This document shows, piece after piece, positions 30,201-43,046 of a stretch of DNA of 64,000 nt. The notes below the pieces were generated by a model, which had not been told where the DNA came from, searched no databases, and worked only from the letters and a program-made list of their open reading frames with translations. How positions within the stretch are numbered: position 1 is the stretch's first letter; each line of letters begins with the position of its first letter. This DNA comes from Effrenium voratum (Eukaryota; Sar; Dinophyceae; Suessiales; Symbiodiniaceae), in NCBI GenBank assembly GCA_963377175.1, contig CAUJNA010000495.1, forward strand, positions 1 to 64,000, in the 5' to 3' direction. Made by a program: the position numbers and the translations under genes.

Positions 30201-33200
30201 AGTCGCAGTTGCAGCAATATTAGTATTTATTTGTCACGCCCCCCATTATTATTGGGCTCAAGTGAGTGGCTCCTGAGGCCTCGTCTACCCAAGATCCATT
30301 GTTGATAATTTATAACACCGCTCTTTTGAATTTGACTTGCAAGGCAACGGGGAGACCTCAAACTGGATCCAGATCAGGAACCAAATCAAAACGATTGGCG
30401 GTAAGGCCCTGCACTGGCTTAAGCACTGGCCGCAATGGCAACGCAGACTTTGTTAGACATCAACTTGATCATGTGTCACGGTGGTGGAGTGGCATCACAC
30501 GTGGCCGAATGGTGCCCGTGATTCAGGGCCTGGTGTCTCAAATGAATGGATCAATCAATCTGTTGTGATTGTTTGTTTCAGCATTTTGTTTGCAGTCCTG
30601 GAGCACTAATACCGGAGTCATAGTGTTGTCGTAATGTGAAAGGCGTTGTGTGATTCGCTGTAAACTTGTGCGCAGTGCGCACGTAACAAGTTTCGCTCCA
30701 GGGCTCGGGGAAGTCCTGGGACTTAGTCTTGGGTATTTTTGTAAAGCTACGACAGGGCAGGGTATGATTTTGATTATTATGGTTTGCTTTGTGAGTCTTC
30801 GAAACCTGGAGAAACCATGTTTGCAGGAACATGTGTGTGACGGACCCATTTTGGAGACCCTCACAATTCAGACTGGAGTGGATGCCAAACGACACGGAGG
30901 AACTCATCGCCAGCAATTCATTTGTTTGAACATGTTGGCAAGTGGTCAGGTTGGTCCTTGGTTTTCCACAGCTCCCGCACGCAGTGGTCTGTGAGTTTGA
31001 CAATTTGAGCAGTTGCGAATCGGAGTGGTACGCCATGACTTCAGGCGTTTCAGATGCGATCCTTCTTACAGTACGCACACACGTATTTGACTTTGGTTTG
31101 CTGGACCATTTGAATTTTGTGAAAGGTGTGAACAAGATCTAGCATTCGTCACCTCAGTCAGTTGAGGAGTCCTGCTATTGATTCAATGACGATATTGTAA
31201 GAGTTGGTGGCAAGAACCATTGAATCAATCAATGATCAAGCAGATCATTTGTGTTTGCATGGTTACCCGACATTGCTAAATGGTTCGACGTACACGCACA
31301 GATGATGGTTCATTGTTTGTCCGCATTGGGCTGGCTTGGATCAGACGGAGAGATTCGGAACCGGGCAATGTCCACGCTCATTTGCAGAGCAGCTTTTGAA
31401 ATGTTTCTTGGATGTGTGCTAATTGCACGCGCGTGCAGTCCAACTATTGACATTGACAATTGATTGGATGAGATGGACGACGCACTTGCGAGTCTCAGTC
31501 AGAGAGGAACATTTCATGCAAGAGCTTCTAAGGTCGAAATTTCACTGAGCGTTTACAGCAGATAATTTTGACCTTAGAAGTTCAGGCGGGATGTGAGCCT
31601 GACAGCCTGGACCCTGTTTTTCCTGGAGTGGACTCAAGTTCAAGGTTGTTTGACGCGAGAGGGCCAATGCGAGAACTACGACGTAGAGACTCTGAAGACC
31701 TTCGTGGCAGCAGCAGTCACGAGAATGTGACACAACAGTCAGACTCAGTGCCTCAGACCCAGACCTTTGTGCAGAGCTGGGCAAGTTTGGCGCAAGAGTT
31801 TGACGTCAGATGCGACGTGCCGGAAATCGGAAATTCGTGGTGACCAAGTTGCCAAGGCGGAAGACTAATCTGGTGACCTGGTGACAAAGCAAACAATGTG
31901 TCAGAACAGAATTCGCAGCCAGATTCAGATGCAGAGCCATTTTCTTCGTGCTCACTTTGTGCAAGATGAGGGCAGATGTCAGACGGAGGAGTTCGAGATA
32001 ATGTGACAATGTGGAAACACAATAGGCTGTTTTCGTGGCCACACGTGGCAGGCTTGACCGCAGTTCCTTGTGTGTACTGTACACGTGGTGCACACATTGA
32101 ATGCATCATAATGATTGCGGTTTGGAGCAGGCTTCTTTCAGCAGTAGTCTCCTCAGTGCAAGTGAGGACTACGACGTAGCAGAAAGTTTCAAGTTTGGAC
32201 ATTGAATTGGATTCGTTCGGGCTGACTGTAATGAATCACTGAACAGTCTCCAAAGACGGGGTGAGAATCTTTTCTAGCAGTAACTCAGCCCTATCATAGG
32301 CCATGTAAGTCATGCAAAGGCTGCGACTTATTTTATACATTGAGTTGTCACAACAAGTTGACTCATTGACTCGACAGGCCTTTTTGCTCAGGAAAAGGTG
32401 TGAGTCAGCTGCGTGCAATCACCATTGATCAGCGTGCGATTGATTGACATTTTAGTTAGTCACTGACAATGATGACTGACAAATTGATGCAAAGTGACTG
32501 ACTGAGTTGTCACAGGCGGTGTCGAGATAGTGCAGCGTGCCAGAGTCTCAGTGACTCAGTCTCAGTCTGTCAGTCACTCAGTCTCAGTGGAGCTTTCGAC
32601 TCAATTCAATGACATGGCATGGTGCGCTTTTTGTTTTCAGTGAATTTGAGATGTGAATTGACAAATTGACTGACGTCTTGTGAACTAGGTTGAGCAACGT
32701 GAGGCTGAGTCACTGGGACTCAGTTAGTTAGTTAGTTACGAGATGGATTTACGCACTGACTGACTGAGCGATGATGCTGAGGCCATGTGATTATGATATT
32801 ATGTGAGTTATTACATCTACAATGTCAACCAGCGTATTTGCTCGATGGCAAATATCAGGACGGACTTGTTTGGCCAAAGTGAATCTTGACTTGACTTGTC
32901 ATTGAATCATTGCTGTCAGTGAATAAGTGTTGCAGAGGGCGCTCCGTGACACCTGACTGTGATATTTGTTGTCACAGGTGAGTCGATGATGATCTGTCGG
33001 TGACTGAGCTTCATTGAGTTGATTGAGGGTGCATTCATTGATTGATTGCGATGCGGCTTTGAGTCTGGCCAGGACCCAGCGCCCACGGACTTGTCGAGCT
33101 GCGGGTAGGCCCGGCCCACCCATCATTAAGCTTGGCGCTTTTCTTGATTGTTTGCAGCAACAGCTGTCCTGACAGCCTGATCTGATGTGCTGCAAGCTGT

Positions 33201-33343
33201 CTCCAACTCATGGATTGATTCATGGTGAACAAACTGTTGGAGCACATCATATTGCATCATCATGGCGGGGTGACTGCGACAGAGGAGGCCCAAGGACCCA
33301 TTGAGTTTGGACTCTCTGCCCCAGATCGCGCTTGCTTGTAGCC
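30201..33343. other. Gene-poor stretch
   Basis: ORFs here (for example 30650-30994 and 31568-31843 on +) lack recognisable motifs, and their residues look like chance translation of TGA-rich DNA. No RNA gene seen. Confidence 0.45.
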
Positions 33344-35836
33344 ATGGGGGGCCACAAGCACAACAAGAAACAGAAGACTGCGGGCGGAAACGCCTCCATG
33401 CCATCATGGGTAAATCCCATGATGATGAACCCCATGATGAACCCGATGATGATGGGCGCCATGATGAACCCGGCCATGATGATGAACCCGCCACCGCCGC
33501 AGCAGCAGCAGGCCGACTCATCCAGTTCTGATGATGAAGAGCTGGCGCGAACACGTGCGGCCGAACCAGGCTCTATGTCTAAAGCCAAGGCCCCGCAGGC
33601 TACAGCGGCAGACCCTGTGGCCACAGCAGCAGCGGCAGCTATGGCATCCCTGGCAAGCTCCCGGGCGGCGCTTTATTGCAAAAGCGACGAGGCGCGCATC
33701 AGCAGAAGCTGTGTGATGCTCGGCGCGCTGCCCAAGGCAAGGTTGCGGCAAACTAGTGATCGTGCTCAGCTTTGCTAGTTACCCAGGCTTCTGACCGGCA
33801 AAGAAAGAGTTGAAGCTTTTCATGTCACTGCGGCGGAGTGAGGCCAACCAGACCCCCTTTTTCAGTTCCAGTGCTGCTGTCTGAGTCTGGCTAGTGACGC
33901 GAGAGATACAGTTCACGGGCTGTTTGTCTTGCAAGCCACTTGCTGGCAGGTCCGGCTGTCGGAGGCTTGCGAGGCCATCCACGAGAGCATGGATGCAACG
34001 ACGACGAGCGGGCTTAGCGGTGACGGCCTGGCTCGGTTGATCTGGCTCCTCACGAGGCAGAGGCCAATGACAAAGCTGTCAGAGCTTCGCGTGGAGTACT
34101 TCTATGAACTCAACATGAAGCTCAGCAAGAGACACGAGCGGCTGCTCACGACGTCTCAGTCTGGCAACATGGCAGACGTGCTGAGAGCCCTGCAGGAGCA
34201 GGAACAGATGAGTGGGTCCTTGCGCTTGCAACGGAGTGCGGGTACAAGACGGAATGGGATGCAACCTGGGTTGCGGCAAAAAAGAAGGCGAAGAAGGCTG
34301 CGCCTCCCCCGCCAACAGCCACCATGCCAGAGCTTCTGGAGCAATCCGTGATGACGGCCAAGGCCAAGCCCAAGGCCATGACCAGCTTCGTTCCCCCGAC
34401 GTGGCCGCGTCGAGCTGGCGAGAACATCCTCCTCCCAGCCGCCAACAAGGCCCCGCCTGCGAAAGCCGGGTTAGGCAGCAGCCGCAGCTCGCCTGCAGTT
34501 CCGTCGCCTCCTGTGCCGCAGCTCGCACGCCCTAGGCAGCCACCAATCATCGCTATGTCTCAGACTCAGCCGCCGCCCCAGCCCGCGATGACATCGACTG
34601 TGCCATCAACTGTGCCATCGACCATGCCATCGACCACGCCATCCACCATGCAATCAAAAGCGGGGCCCCCGCCCCCGCCCCGGTCTGTGGCGGTCACGAT
34701 GTCCAACAGGCCTCTTGACAGGGCTCCTGCAACCGCTCTTGCCCTTGAAGATCAGCCAAGAATCTTGCAGGAGCAGGACCAGGACCCGGGTCTGAAACGC
34801 AACTGAAGCCACGCATGTCCAGAAAAGTGTCGCAAACCTCACTGACTGAGGCGAAGTAATTCTTTGTGGTTTAATTCAACTGTTTCGCTGGCAGATGTTT
34901 CTTTGTTCAATCAACATCTAGCCTACAAGGGCAGTAATGCTGTAGCCGCTTTGTTGATTGATGAGTTCCCGACCGAACATGACCGAATTTATACTATTTA
35001 CTATTATTGCCCGAGTGCCAACTTGCCAACCCTGACTGTCTGGGCGGTGGGGTTTCGGGTGGAGTTGGGGACCCCACCCCTGCCGGCGACGTAGCCTTGA
35101 CAAGACAACTGAACCCTTTCCAGGCTATGCTAACTTCAGTTCAGAGCCATTAGGCCATGTCAACTTTCAGTGGATCTATGTGACTTCGGCCGAGTTTCGA
35201 TTCAATGAAACTTGTGAGGGGCTATGTGTGGAAAGTTAGCAGCGCCAAGATCACACCAAAGGTAGTGCTAGACTAGAATCTTAGAAGTGCCTCCCTAGTA
35301 GCGGGATGAGGGTGAGTCTGAGTCTGCGTCAGGGGCGCTAGTTCAGTACGCCGTCTAATCGTCTAAGTGTTTGCCCCTGTCAGGAGAGCGAGGTTCCGTC
35401 CCCGGATGGCCATGACCATGACTCCTACTCTGACCAGGAAGACATTGACATTGCGAGTCCCAGAGATGAGAGCTCCGAGGCCCAGCCGCTGCCGACCGAC
35501 TCCATTATTGATCCGGGGCAGCCAGCGGGCAACACGGACGGGCCGCCTGAGCCGCTGCTGTGCGCCATCTGCCAGCAGGGCATGGACCACCAGACGCAGG
35601 CGCTGGAGGCTACCGAGTGCGGGCATGTCTTTCACCGCGTGTGCATTGAGCAGACATGGACTATTGGTGGAAAGCCTCGTGGATGGTGCCCGTATCGGTG
35701 CAGCAATGGTAGTGCTCCCGGACTTGGAGCTCAGGGCGATGATGAAGCTGCAGCTGGCGGTTGGGAGGCCATGGGGGCGGAGGAGATCAATGACCAGACC
35801 GCGGAGGCCGCTACTGAAGTAGATATTGTGGTGTGA
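33344..35836 (+). CDS. Three-exon gene ending in a RING-H2 finger
   Basis: Exon 1 (33344-33652) starts MGGHKHNKKQKTAGG, followed by a Met/Asn/Pro stretch (MMMNPMMNPMMM), poly-Gln, an acidic SSSSDDEE and an Ala-rich end. Exon 2 (33950-34770) begins VRLSEACEAIHESMD, has YFYELNMKLSKRHE, EWVLALATECGY after a one-base frame break near 34209, then Pro/Ser/Thr repeats (STVPSTMPSTTPST). Exon 3 (35384-35836) is acidic and then carries CAICQQGM...CGHVFHRVCIEQTW...WCPYRC, a RING-H2 pattern, ending in an acidic tail. RING-H2 proteins usually act as E3 ubiquitin ligases; substrate unknown. Introns are GC-AG and GA-AG, each bounded by 6-base direct repeats. The frame break may be an assembly error or a disabling mutation. 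Confidence 0.65.
33653..33949 (+). other. GC-AG intron with CTGGCA direct repeats
   Basis: Donor TCCCTG|GCAAGC, acceptor CTGGCAG|GTCCGG. Phase 0 joins MASL to VRLSEAC. CTGGCA is present at both ends. Confidence 0.6.
34771..35383 (+). other. GA-AG intron with CAGGAG direct repeats
   Basis: Donor CTTGCAG|GAGCAG, acceptor CTGTCAG|GAGAGC. Phase 0 joins PRILQ to ESEVPSP. CAGGAG is present at both ends. Without it exon 2 would stop at 34806 and the RING exon would have no start. Confidence 0.6.
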
Positions 35837-37580
35837 TCCTGCCGCTGAGCTGCCCCGTTTCCCTTTAACAGATTCCAGATAGCGTGTTAAAGTTTCAAAG
35901 TGCGATATGAATTGATCTTGGGCACGAAAGCCAATCGCAATCGGATGATGACTGATGTGACGAAATAAGCTACTACATCGCTAACAGTCTTGTTGTACAC
36001 ATGGCGGGGCAGCAAAGCAGGAAGCGAGTCAGGCAGCAATCCTGTGATTGTGATTGTGTCACGGGCTCGCGGGTTTTGTTCCATCAGTGGCCGACCTCAG
36101 GCACCAGCCCGGGTAGCAGTCAGTAGTCACAGATCGGAGTCTCAGACTGAGTGACTGTCAGAGCCATATTCTACTTCATTCATGTGTTGCTACGACTATG
36201 ACGACTGATTTGTTTGACATAGTTAGTCAAGTTAGTAGTTGCGGCCCTGAGACGCTCACGGATGGGCGAAATTCGACTGTGACACAACGTCACAATGATT
36301 CAATCTATGTACTTGACTGGCAGGTGGGCACGCACGCGCGCTATCATGATTGACATCTCATCAGAAGCTTTGTCGCAACGGGCGTGGCTGTGCTTGGGCC
36401 ATTGAATTGGGCCTCCAGTGTCGTGATCCGGCCACTGTAGCAGATCGCATACCCACGGGGAAAATGGCATTGGGCAATTGCTTGGTGACATAGTCGTGCT
36501 GCTCCTCACAGTGTCATGATACATGATACTGAGTTCGACATGTCACATTGTTCAATATTCATCATTCAGATGCTATCAAGCTGTCGCGCCAGGTTGAGGC
36601 GGCCTCCGGTCAGGACTGCAGGATGCCCAGGCAGCGCTGTGTCACGTCCTCACAATTTCATTGATTGACCCCCTTCGTTTGCAAGGTGGCTCGCTGGAGT
36701 GATCTCTGCTCTCTGGCTACGCCTGGAGCTCGGTCAGCTGCGTATCGAGCCAAGGTGTTTGCCAATTATCAGGAGTAACAGCCGGGTTGATTCATTGATG
36801 GGAATCTGTGTCTTGACTCAGGTCATAGCGAGTATAACTATATGATGTGTGACCAGCCCCCCCCCCCCACTGTGACAGGCAGCCGTCGTCACCTGACGCC
36901 TGAGGTGCCGTTGCGATTGTGATGGCACGCAGACGCAGATGAAGGCTTGGGCGTATCTCAACAATGTCACTATTTAAACTTTGCAGGAACCTGTTCTTAC
37001 CCCTAAGCACCCTTAGGGGTAGGTACAGTTGAGTCATATCGATTGCTGACTCCAGGCGTCACTGGGCTCCTGTTGGTGCACGGCAGCCCTGTAATGTGGC
37101 GGCGGGCAAGGACACGCTGGTCGTGATGGTGGAGTTTTGTGTGAGTGTTGGTGTGAATGTTGGCTGACCCTTTGAAACTTGGGTGATGGGATGCAAGTCA
37201 AGTGTCTTGTCAGGCTGGGCGTGTCGCTGAATCCGCAGCAGCTGTGGCACCAACAAGGGGACATTGGTGCAACGGTTACAACAATTAAGCAGGAATGCAT
37301 ATTCATGCTAACCAAAAGCACTTTGATCCACAAACTGCATCCTAAACCCTATGGAAATTTTGCTCAAAATTTCTCAAAATTTCTCAAAATTTCTCAAAAT
37401 TGCTCAAAATTGCTCAAAATTGCTCAAAATGTCTCAAAATGCCACATGTTCCTCCACCAAGTCTCAAAATGTCACAAAATGCCACGAAATGTGACAAAAC
37501 TGTCATTATTTACTACACACCACCATAATGTGTACAAGTGTGAGACATCACAGCTGAGTGGACAGCTTGGGGATTGCGCA
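35837..37580. other. Gene-poor stretch; hairpin and decamer repeat
   Basis: At 36998-37021 TACCCCTAAG, CACC and CTTAGGGGTA form a perfect 10-base stem with a 4-base loop. At 37361-37440 eight 10-base units of the form NNCTCAAAAT follow each other, then decay to GTCACAAAAT-like units until about 37500. This is probably 5' untranslated or intron sequence of the next gene. Confidence 0.6.
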
Positions 37581-38654
37581 ATGGAGTACGGGCCTGTGCG
37601 CAGCAAGATGTCAGACCGCGCACGTGCAATGTGTGCAGCAGCCAACGCAGCGGTTGCAGAGCATGACCGCGTGGACAAGCTCTTCAAAAGGTCCTGTCAT
37701 GATGTGGATGCTCACCTGTTTGCAGATGTGGAGGGCTTTCCACTGAACGCTGTGGGTGATCTGGTGTGGTTTGACCTGGATGAGAGGAGTAAGATCGAGC
37801 GGTTAATTGTCAGGCTTCTGCGTTACGACAAGGCGCACAGTGGCGGCAGAGCCCCTGATGTGTGGCATTGCTTACTGTCGAGCGTGTACCCCTTTATGAC
37901 CTCCTGGGGCATTGACAAGATGCTCCTGGCCTTAGTCCTCAGGACGCTCCACAATCGGGCAAAGGGGCGATGTTGGGTGCAATATATTGAATACGCGTGC
38001 GGGCGAGGCAACCTGAGCAAAGCAGCACTTCGGCGGGGGCTGCGAGGGGTCAGCTTCGACAAAATCTACAGCAGCTCACATGACGTCCTTACCATCGCTG
38101 GTCTGCGCCTTTGGCTACTGGCGTTAGCAGCATCCCTGCCAAAGTGCCTTGTGTGGCATGGCACCCAATGCTCCAGCTTTGTGACGCTATCGCTTTCACA
38201 GTCCTTACGTTACAAAGAGAACGACTGGTTGGGTGATCAAGACAAACTCTTTGTGAAAGTTGGCAACATGCTTGCTGACATCACAGGGTTGACCATGTGC
38301 CTGGCCTTCCTGATGGACGGGGTGGAGGTTTTGGAACAGCCCCTCAATTCCCGCATGCCACTCACACCCTGTCTTCGGGCTGCCTTGGTCTTCACCTGTG
38401 CGCAGAAGATAACGACTTATCACAGCTGCTTCGGGGGCGAAACATTAAAGCCGTTGCAACTGTGGTCAAGCTGCTCCATGATGACAGCCCTAGCGCGGGA
38501 CAGGCCTATTGTGATGCGCAGTGACGCTGTCCTGGCTCGCCGGGATAAGAACGGAGGTTTCACGGGTGTGAAGCACCTTCTGCTTGAGTCGCAGGCATAC
38601 ACTTTGCAATTCGGGGATGCAGTTATTTCAGCGCTGCTGTCCAGCAGTAGCTGA
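37581..38654 (+). CDS. Stand-alone methyltransferase-like protein
   Basis: 357 residues from MEYGPVRSKM; the frame is open upstream to 37179 but that part is repeat-derived. Residues 1-130 are helical with no known motif. Then YIEYACGRGNLSKAALRRGLRG resembles a SAM-binding Gly loop; CLVWHGTQCSSFVTLSL lies where C5 methyltransferases have Pro-Cys (here Gln-Cys); VEVLEQPLNSRMP stands in the motif VI place; and CFGGETLKPLQLWSS follows. The order equals that in the two retroelement methyltransferase-like ORFs, so it may derive from such an element or be a host relative. The missing Pro before Cys and the absent target-recognition domain make DNA methylation uncertain. No RT nearby. It stops cleanly at TGA, 1 kb before the next gene. 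Confidence 0.6.
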   Translation: MEYGPVRSKMSDRARAMCAAANAAVAEHDRVDKLFKRSCHDVDAHLFADVEGFPLNAVGDLVWFDLDERSKIERLIVRLLRYDKAHSGGRAPDVWHCLLSSVYPFMTSWGIDKMLLALVLRTLHNRAKGRCWVQYIEYACGRGNLSKAALRRGLRGVSFDKIYSSSHDVLTIAGLRLWLLALAASLPKCLVWHGTQCSSFVTLSLSQSLRYKENDWLGDQDKLFVKVGNMLADITGLTMCLAFLMDGVEVLEQPLNSRMPLTPCLRAALVFTCAQKITTYHSCFGGETLKPLQLWSSCSMMTALARDRPIVMRSDAVLARRDKNGGFTGVKHLLLESQAYTLQFGDAVISALLSSSS

Positions 38655-39687
38655 GTTGGCTGCCAGACTGTCAGAAGCAGGGGTGCTGCTGAAATGAATT
38701 GTGATCATGTTTGATTCAATCATATGGTTGGTTTGTTTGTGCGGGCAGTTTGATATGCTGCGGTGGGAAGCCCATTGCCAAATAATTGGTGAACACCAAA
38801 TGACTAACCTGTTTTTGTTGGCTGGCGCGCCTCCAGTGCTCAGGTCAGTCGAGCCAATCTAGCTCGCACGGGGAGATATGCCTCATCTGGCTGTGAGCGG
38901 GTAGACAAACAAATCTGTCGGCAGGCGATTCGATGCTAGAATCCGAATAGAGTATTAATATACTACACACATCACTGACAGACTGATCTTATGTGCAAGT
39001 CACTCGCATGTTCATTGAATCATGCCGTTCCCCGTAAGCTTTGTTGTTTTCTTGAACACACATGGCCCTTGCACGCCAGCAAGTTGCATGGCCACTTGTG
39101 ACTGTTACCGACTGATTCTGATTACCGTCTGTCTTGCGTCAGGACCAACTTCCCCGTTCTTGCGATTCTGGGTCTGGTGGACAGGACTGACTCGTCGTCA
39201 TATAGGGGTCTGTAGTCTGTTACCTTTTTTTGGCACAAAACCTTGATTGTCATTGTCATTCATTGATTGCTTTGTTTGCCACGGTGGCAAGGGCTGTGCA
39301 TGGACTTGACGGGTGCGCTTGTGCAATTGGTCTGTGTGTAGAACTAACAGTTCAGCAGCAGTGCTTCGGAGTCAAGCCATTGATCACTGCTTCCTTCGTA
39401 ATTTAGACTCGACCCAGCCTCATTTGAGGACATTTAAGGGGACGGACACGCCGCTCTCTTTGCCTGGGGCCCCAGCAACTTGCGCTGCGTCCCAAGCTTA
39501 CTGCTTGATTGACTCAGTCATGTGACAGAGTAGATAGTTATTTTTTGGTGGTGAGTGAAAGTGCATTGTAAGTGCGTCAGTCAGTCTCTCTGCCGATTTG
39601 CAGCATGTTGTTTCATGTTGTTGATCAGCTCTGTCTCCGTCGCTTCTTGTTGCTTCAAAGCTGGCTAGGCCTTAGTGCTGCTGAATC
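38655..39687. other. Intergenic stretch
   Basis: No supported gene. 39022-39246 is open (+) but has no recognisable motif. TTG/TGA-rich as elsewhere. It presumably holds the promoter of the next gene; no motif can be named. Confidence 0.45.
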
Positions 39688-40896
39688 ATGAGCCTTAACC
39701 ATGCGGATTGCAAACGGCTTGTCTTGGACCAGGACCTTGCTTTCCCGTCGAAGGCTGCTTATTTGGCACGGACGGGGGCAGATGAGGAGCTGTGGTGGTC
39801 CCTGCACTATTTGCATGACAGGTTGAAAGACAAGGGTGAGACGCGCACCAGCTTCTACAAGTGGGTGACGTTTTTCAAGGCATCAATCCAAGCATCAGGG
39901 CTTGTAGACGAGGACGCTTTTTTTGTGCATTGCAAGGGTGTAAATACGCCGGCGTCCCAGCTTGATGACACGGTGGCAACAAGCAGTGGCATTTTGGCGT
40001 TTTTTTTCCGCAGCGTGGAGACCAGCCGGACATCATCAATTGTCCTTTTTATCCAGGGGCAATTGAGGGAGATTGTGACACGTGTGACTCATGGAATCAG
40101 GGAGGCTATGGACCTGCCAGATGGTGAGGAGGTGCTACCTCTACATGTCAGCCCTGGTGGCCTGAAGGCTGGGCTGCAGATGCGCCACCAGACGATGTTG
40201 GAGGCATGGGCCGCTCGCTGGGGACTCATGCGTGCGTCTGGCCTCTTGGGGTCTGAGCTGGAAGACACCATCACCTTACAGGACCTTGTCATTTTTCTTG
40301 CTACAGCTGAGCGCTTTCGAAAACACTCAGGTGCTCGTGCATGGACTGAGCGGAGCCTGCGAGTTCTGAGCTCGCTGCAGAAGAGCGTTGTCAAGTTCCT
40401 GGCGACTGAGCTGACTTACTACATCCTCATGGTGTACATGGCTGAACACAGTGTTGACAAGGCTTTTCCTTCACGTGGGCGAGCGTTGAAAGCTGAGGGC
40501 AAGGCGAGAGTCACTGTTGCGCCGGACAGCATTTGGGAGCTGATGCAAAGCGCGGACAGGAGTGGCGTTTCTTTACGACAAGCAGTTTTGTTACATGAAA
40601 ACCCCTTACTGTCGGAGGCGGCGGGGTGTCGCGAACATACTGTGGACGCATGGCAACGGAGACATCAAATCTTGTATGATGAGCGAGTGAATTATTCGTT
40701 ACAGGGCGCGAATCACTTCAACCTTGTAGCCGACGGATCCACGCACAGCTGCAAGGATATCTTGGTGTCAATTGTATTCTCGCACGAGAACAACTCGGCT
40801 GCTTTTCCTCCAGTACAGATGATCCTTCCTAATGGATCCAGCAGGGTTGGCCCCGGTGAGATGGAGCTGGAAGACCCAGTGGCTCGACTTGCGCAG
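39688..40896 (+). CDS. Exon 1 of the six-exon gene
   Basis: Starts MSLNHADCKRLVLDQDLAFP, 403 codons, no break. Contains YLARTGADEELWWSLHYLHD and a hydrophobic helix near LTYYILMVYMAEHS. The donor CAG|GACTCA joins LEDPVARLAQ to ENKLNRLSAYRQ of exon 2 in phase 0. Confidence 0.7.
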
Positions 40897-42709
40897 GACT
40901 CACTTTGGGCAACAATTGCACTGACTGGTTGTTCGTGTGAGGCACAGTAAACAAGTATAGTAAGTCAATAATAATCAACTGGCTTGTCACTGAGTTAATT
41001 AACCCATTCAATTGAGATTGACTCACAGTGTCACATGACAAATTGGACTTGACCCGTCAGGAGAACAAGCTGAATCGTCTTTCAGCTTACCGGCAATTGC
41101 AAGCAATGTCACACCAGATCAACCTGTGCACACGGGGGCGCTTTGCAGACCTGGATGCCTTCAGTGTCCCGGACCGAATCAATGTGAGCCCTGTCAAATC
41201 TGGGGAAGAGCGTTTTGTCAGGCGTGTGGGTATCAACAAACAGCAAGCTGGCTTTTTGCAGGCAGACGGAACTGAGACGCTCTTGTTGCCATCAGAGCCA
41301 AACTGGTGGGTGAGTGTGCCTTTGCTCGTTACACAATTGGACCAGGGCAGCATCGGTTCAGCGGGCTGCGCGTTTGCAACTCATTCGCTTGAGAAGCTTG
41401 TGCAAAATCGCTGGGACATTTTTCATCGCTCAGTGAGAGATGTGCGCTTGGCCTTGCAGCACACAGCAAACGCGGTCTTGCTGCAGGCGCAGATGCATTC
41501 GACATACTTGTGGGGGCTGGCGTACCGTCCTTTTGGGACGGGTGCGTTCATGGAGCAAAAACGACGAATGCTGCAAGTCATGATGATGCGTGAGACGCCT
41601 GACACGTGCATTCCCTTCAGGGGTCTTTGGGAGCAAATCAAGGATGACCTGGACATGGGCGACTCCGCCACTGCTCAGGACGTTTGGCAAGCGCTTCCCG
41701 ACTTGGACGGGTTTCATTGCAAGCAGACACTGCCTAAGGTCAGCCGTTGGTTCTCATGGAACCAGTCGGCTGAGGAGCAACTTCCCTTCTTCCACGCTCT
41801 GAAGTTGGTTTTGGCGTACGAGTTTGCCAGCAGCGAGGCCCTAGACAGCGAGGAGTCGCAGGTGGCCGGAAATCTTGACAGATTGTGCTCTGAGGCCGCC
41901 TCTAGCAGTGCCGAAAAGATCAACATGCGGGATGAGTTTTCGAAAATCAAGAAGCAGCTTGGTGGAGGGTTTCGCCTAGCCCACGCGCTGTCGTCAGAAC
42001 GCCTTTTCCGTCGCTGCCAGATCATTGCCCTCTGCACCAGACCCACATGGACATGGTATGCAAACATGGTGAAACACGTCACCAGCCCTTTGCATGGCGT
42101 TCGGCGCGCCATCGAGATGGCGGACATCGGCTGGCGTTCGGATGCCCATCTGCGGGAAACGACCGCAGTGCTTTGCACTGCCAGCGACCCGCTGCTTCAG
42201 AAGGTTCTCTCGAGCGATCTAACTGAGGCGCCGTCATTGGTGATGGAGTTCACACTTCAGGTGCTGAAGCACCGTGCGTGGTCGCTTTCAAGGCACGATG
42301 CGCCCCCAGACAGCTACGCTGCCATCCTTGGCGATTGTGCGCGCTCGAAAGCCGCCTCTGGGCTTTGATTTCCTGGGCAAATTTTGTTGCTTTCGGGTTT
42401 TCGTGTCCTGGCCAGAGCGTCAGGGAATCAGTTGGTCCAGTGAAGGTTTCAATCAATCAAGTCTCAATGAATCAGTCAGGAGCCTGACATTGATTCATTC
42501 ACTCATTTTGTGCATTTCTTGGATTCCAGGATTTCAGACGGATCATTTCAACTTCTTAATTAGTGAGTCAGTCTTGTCTCAGTCTACGATTCAGCATTCA
42601 GATCCTGATTCTGTTTCACCAAATTGATTCATTGATTGATTCATTGAATTGGTTGAATAACTGTTTGATTGATTCATTGATTGATTGATTGCGATTTTAA
42701 TTGGTTGAC

Positions 42710-42801
<92 letters not shown>

Positions 42802-42868
42802 CGATTGATCGATCGATCGATCGATCGATTGATTGGTTGATTGGTTGATTTGATTGACTGTTTGTTTG

Positions 42869-42901
<33 letters not shown>

Positions 42902-42946
42902 TTGTTTGATTGATTGACTGATTGATTGATTGATTGATTGATTGAC

Positions 42947-43000
<54 letters not shown>

Positions 43001-43009
43001 GTTGATTGC

Positions 43010-43046
<37 letters not shown>

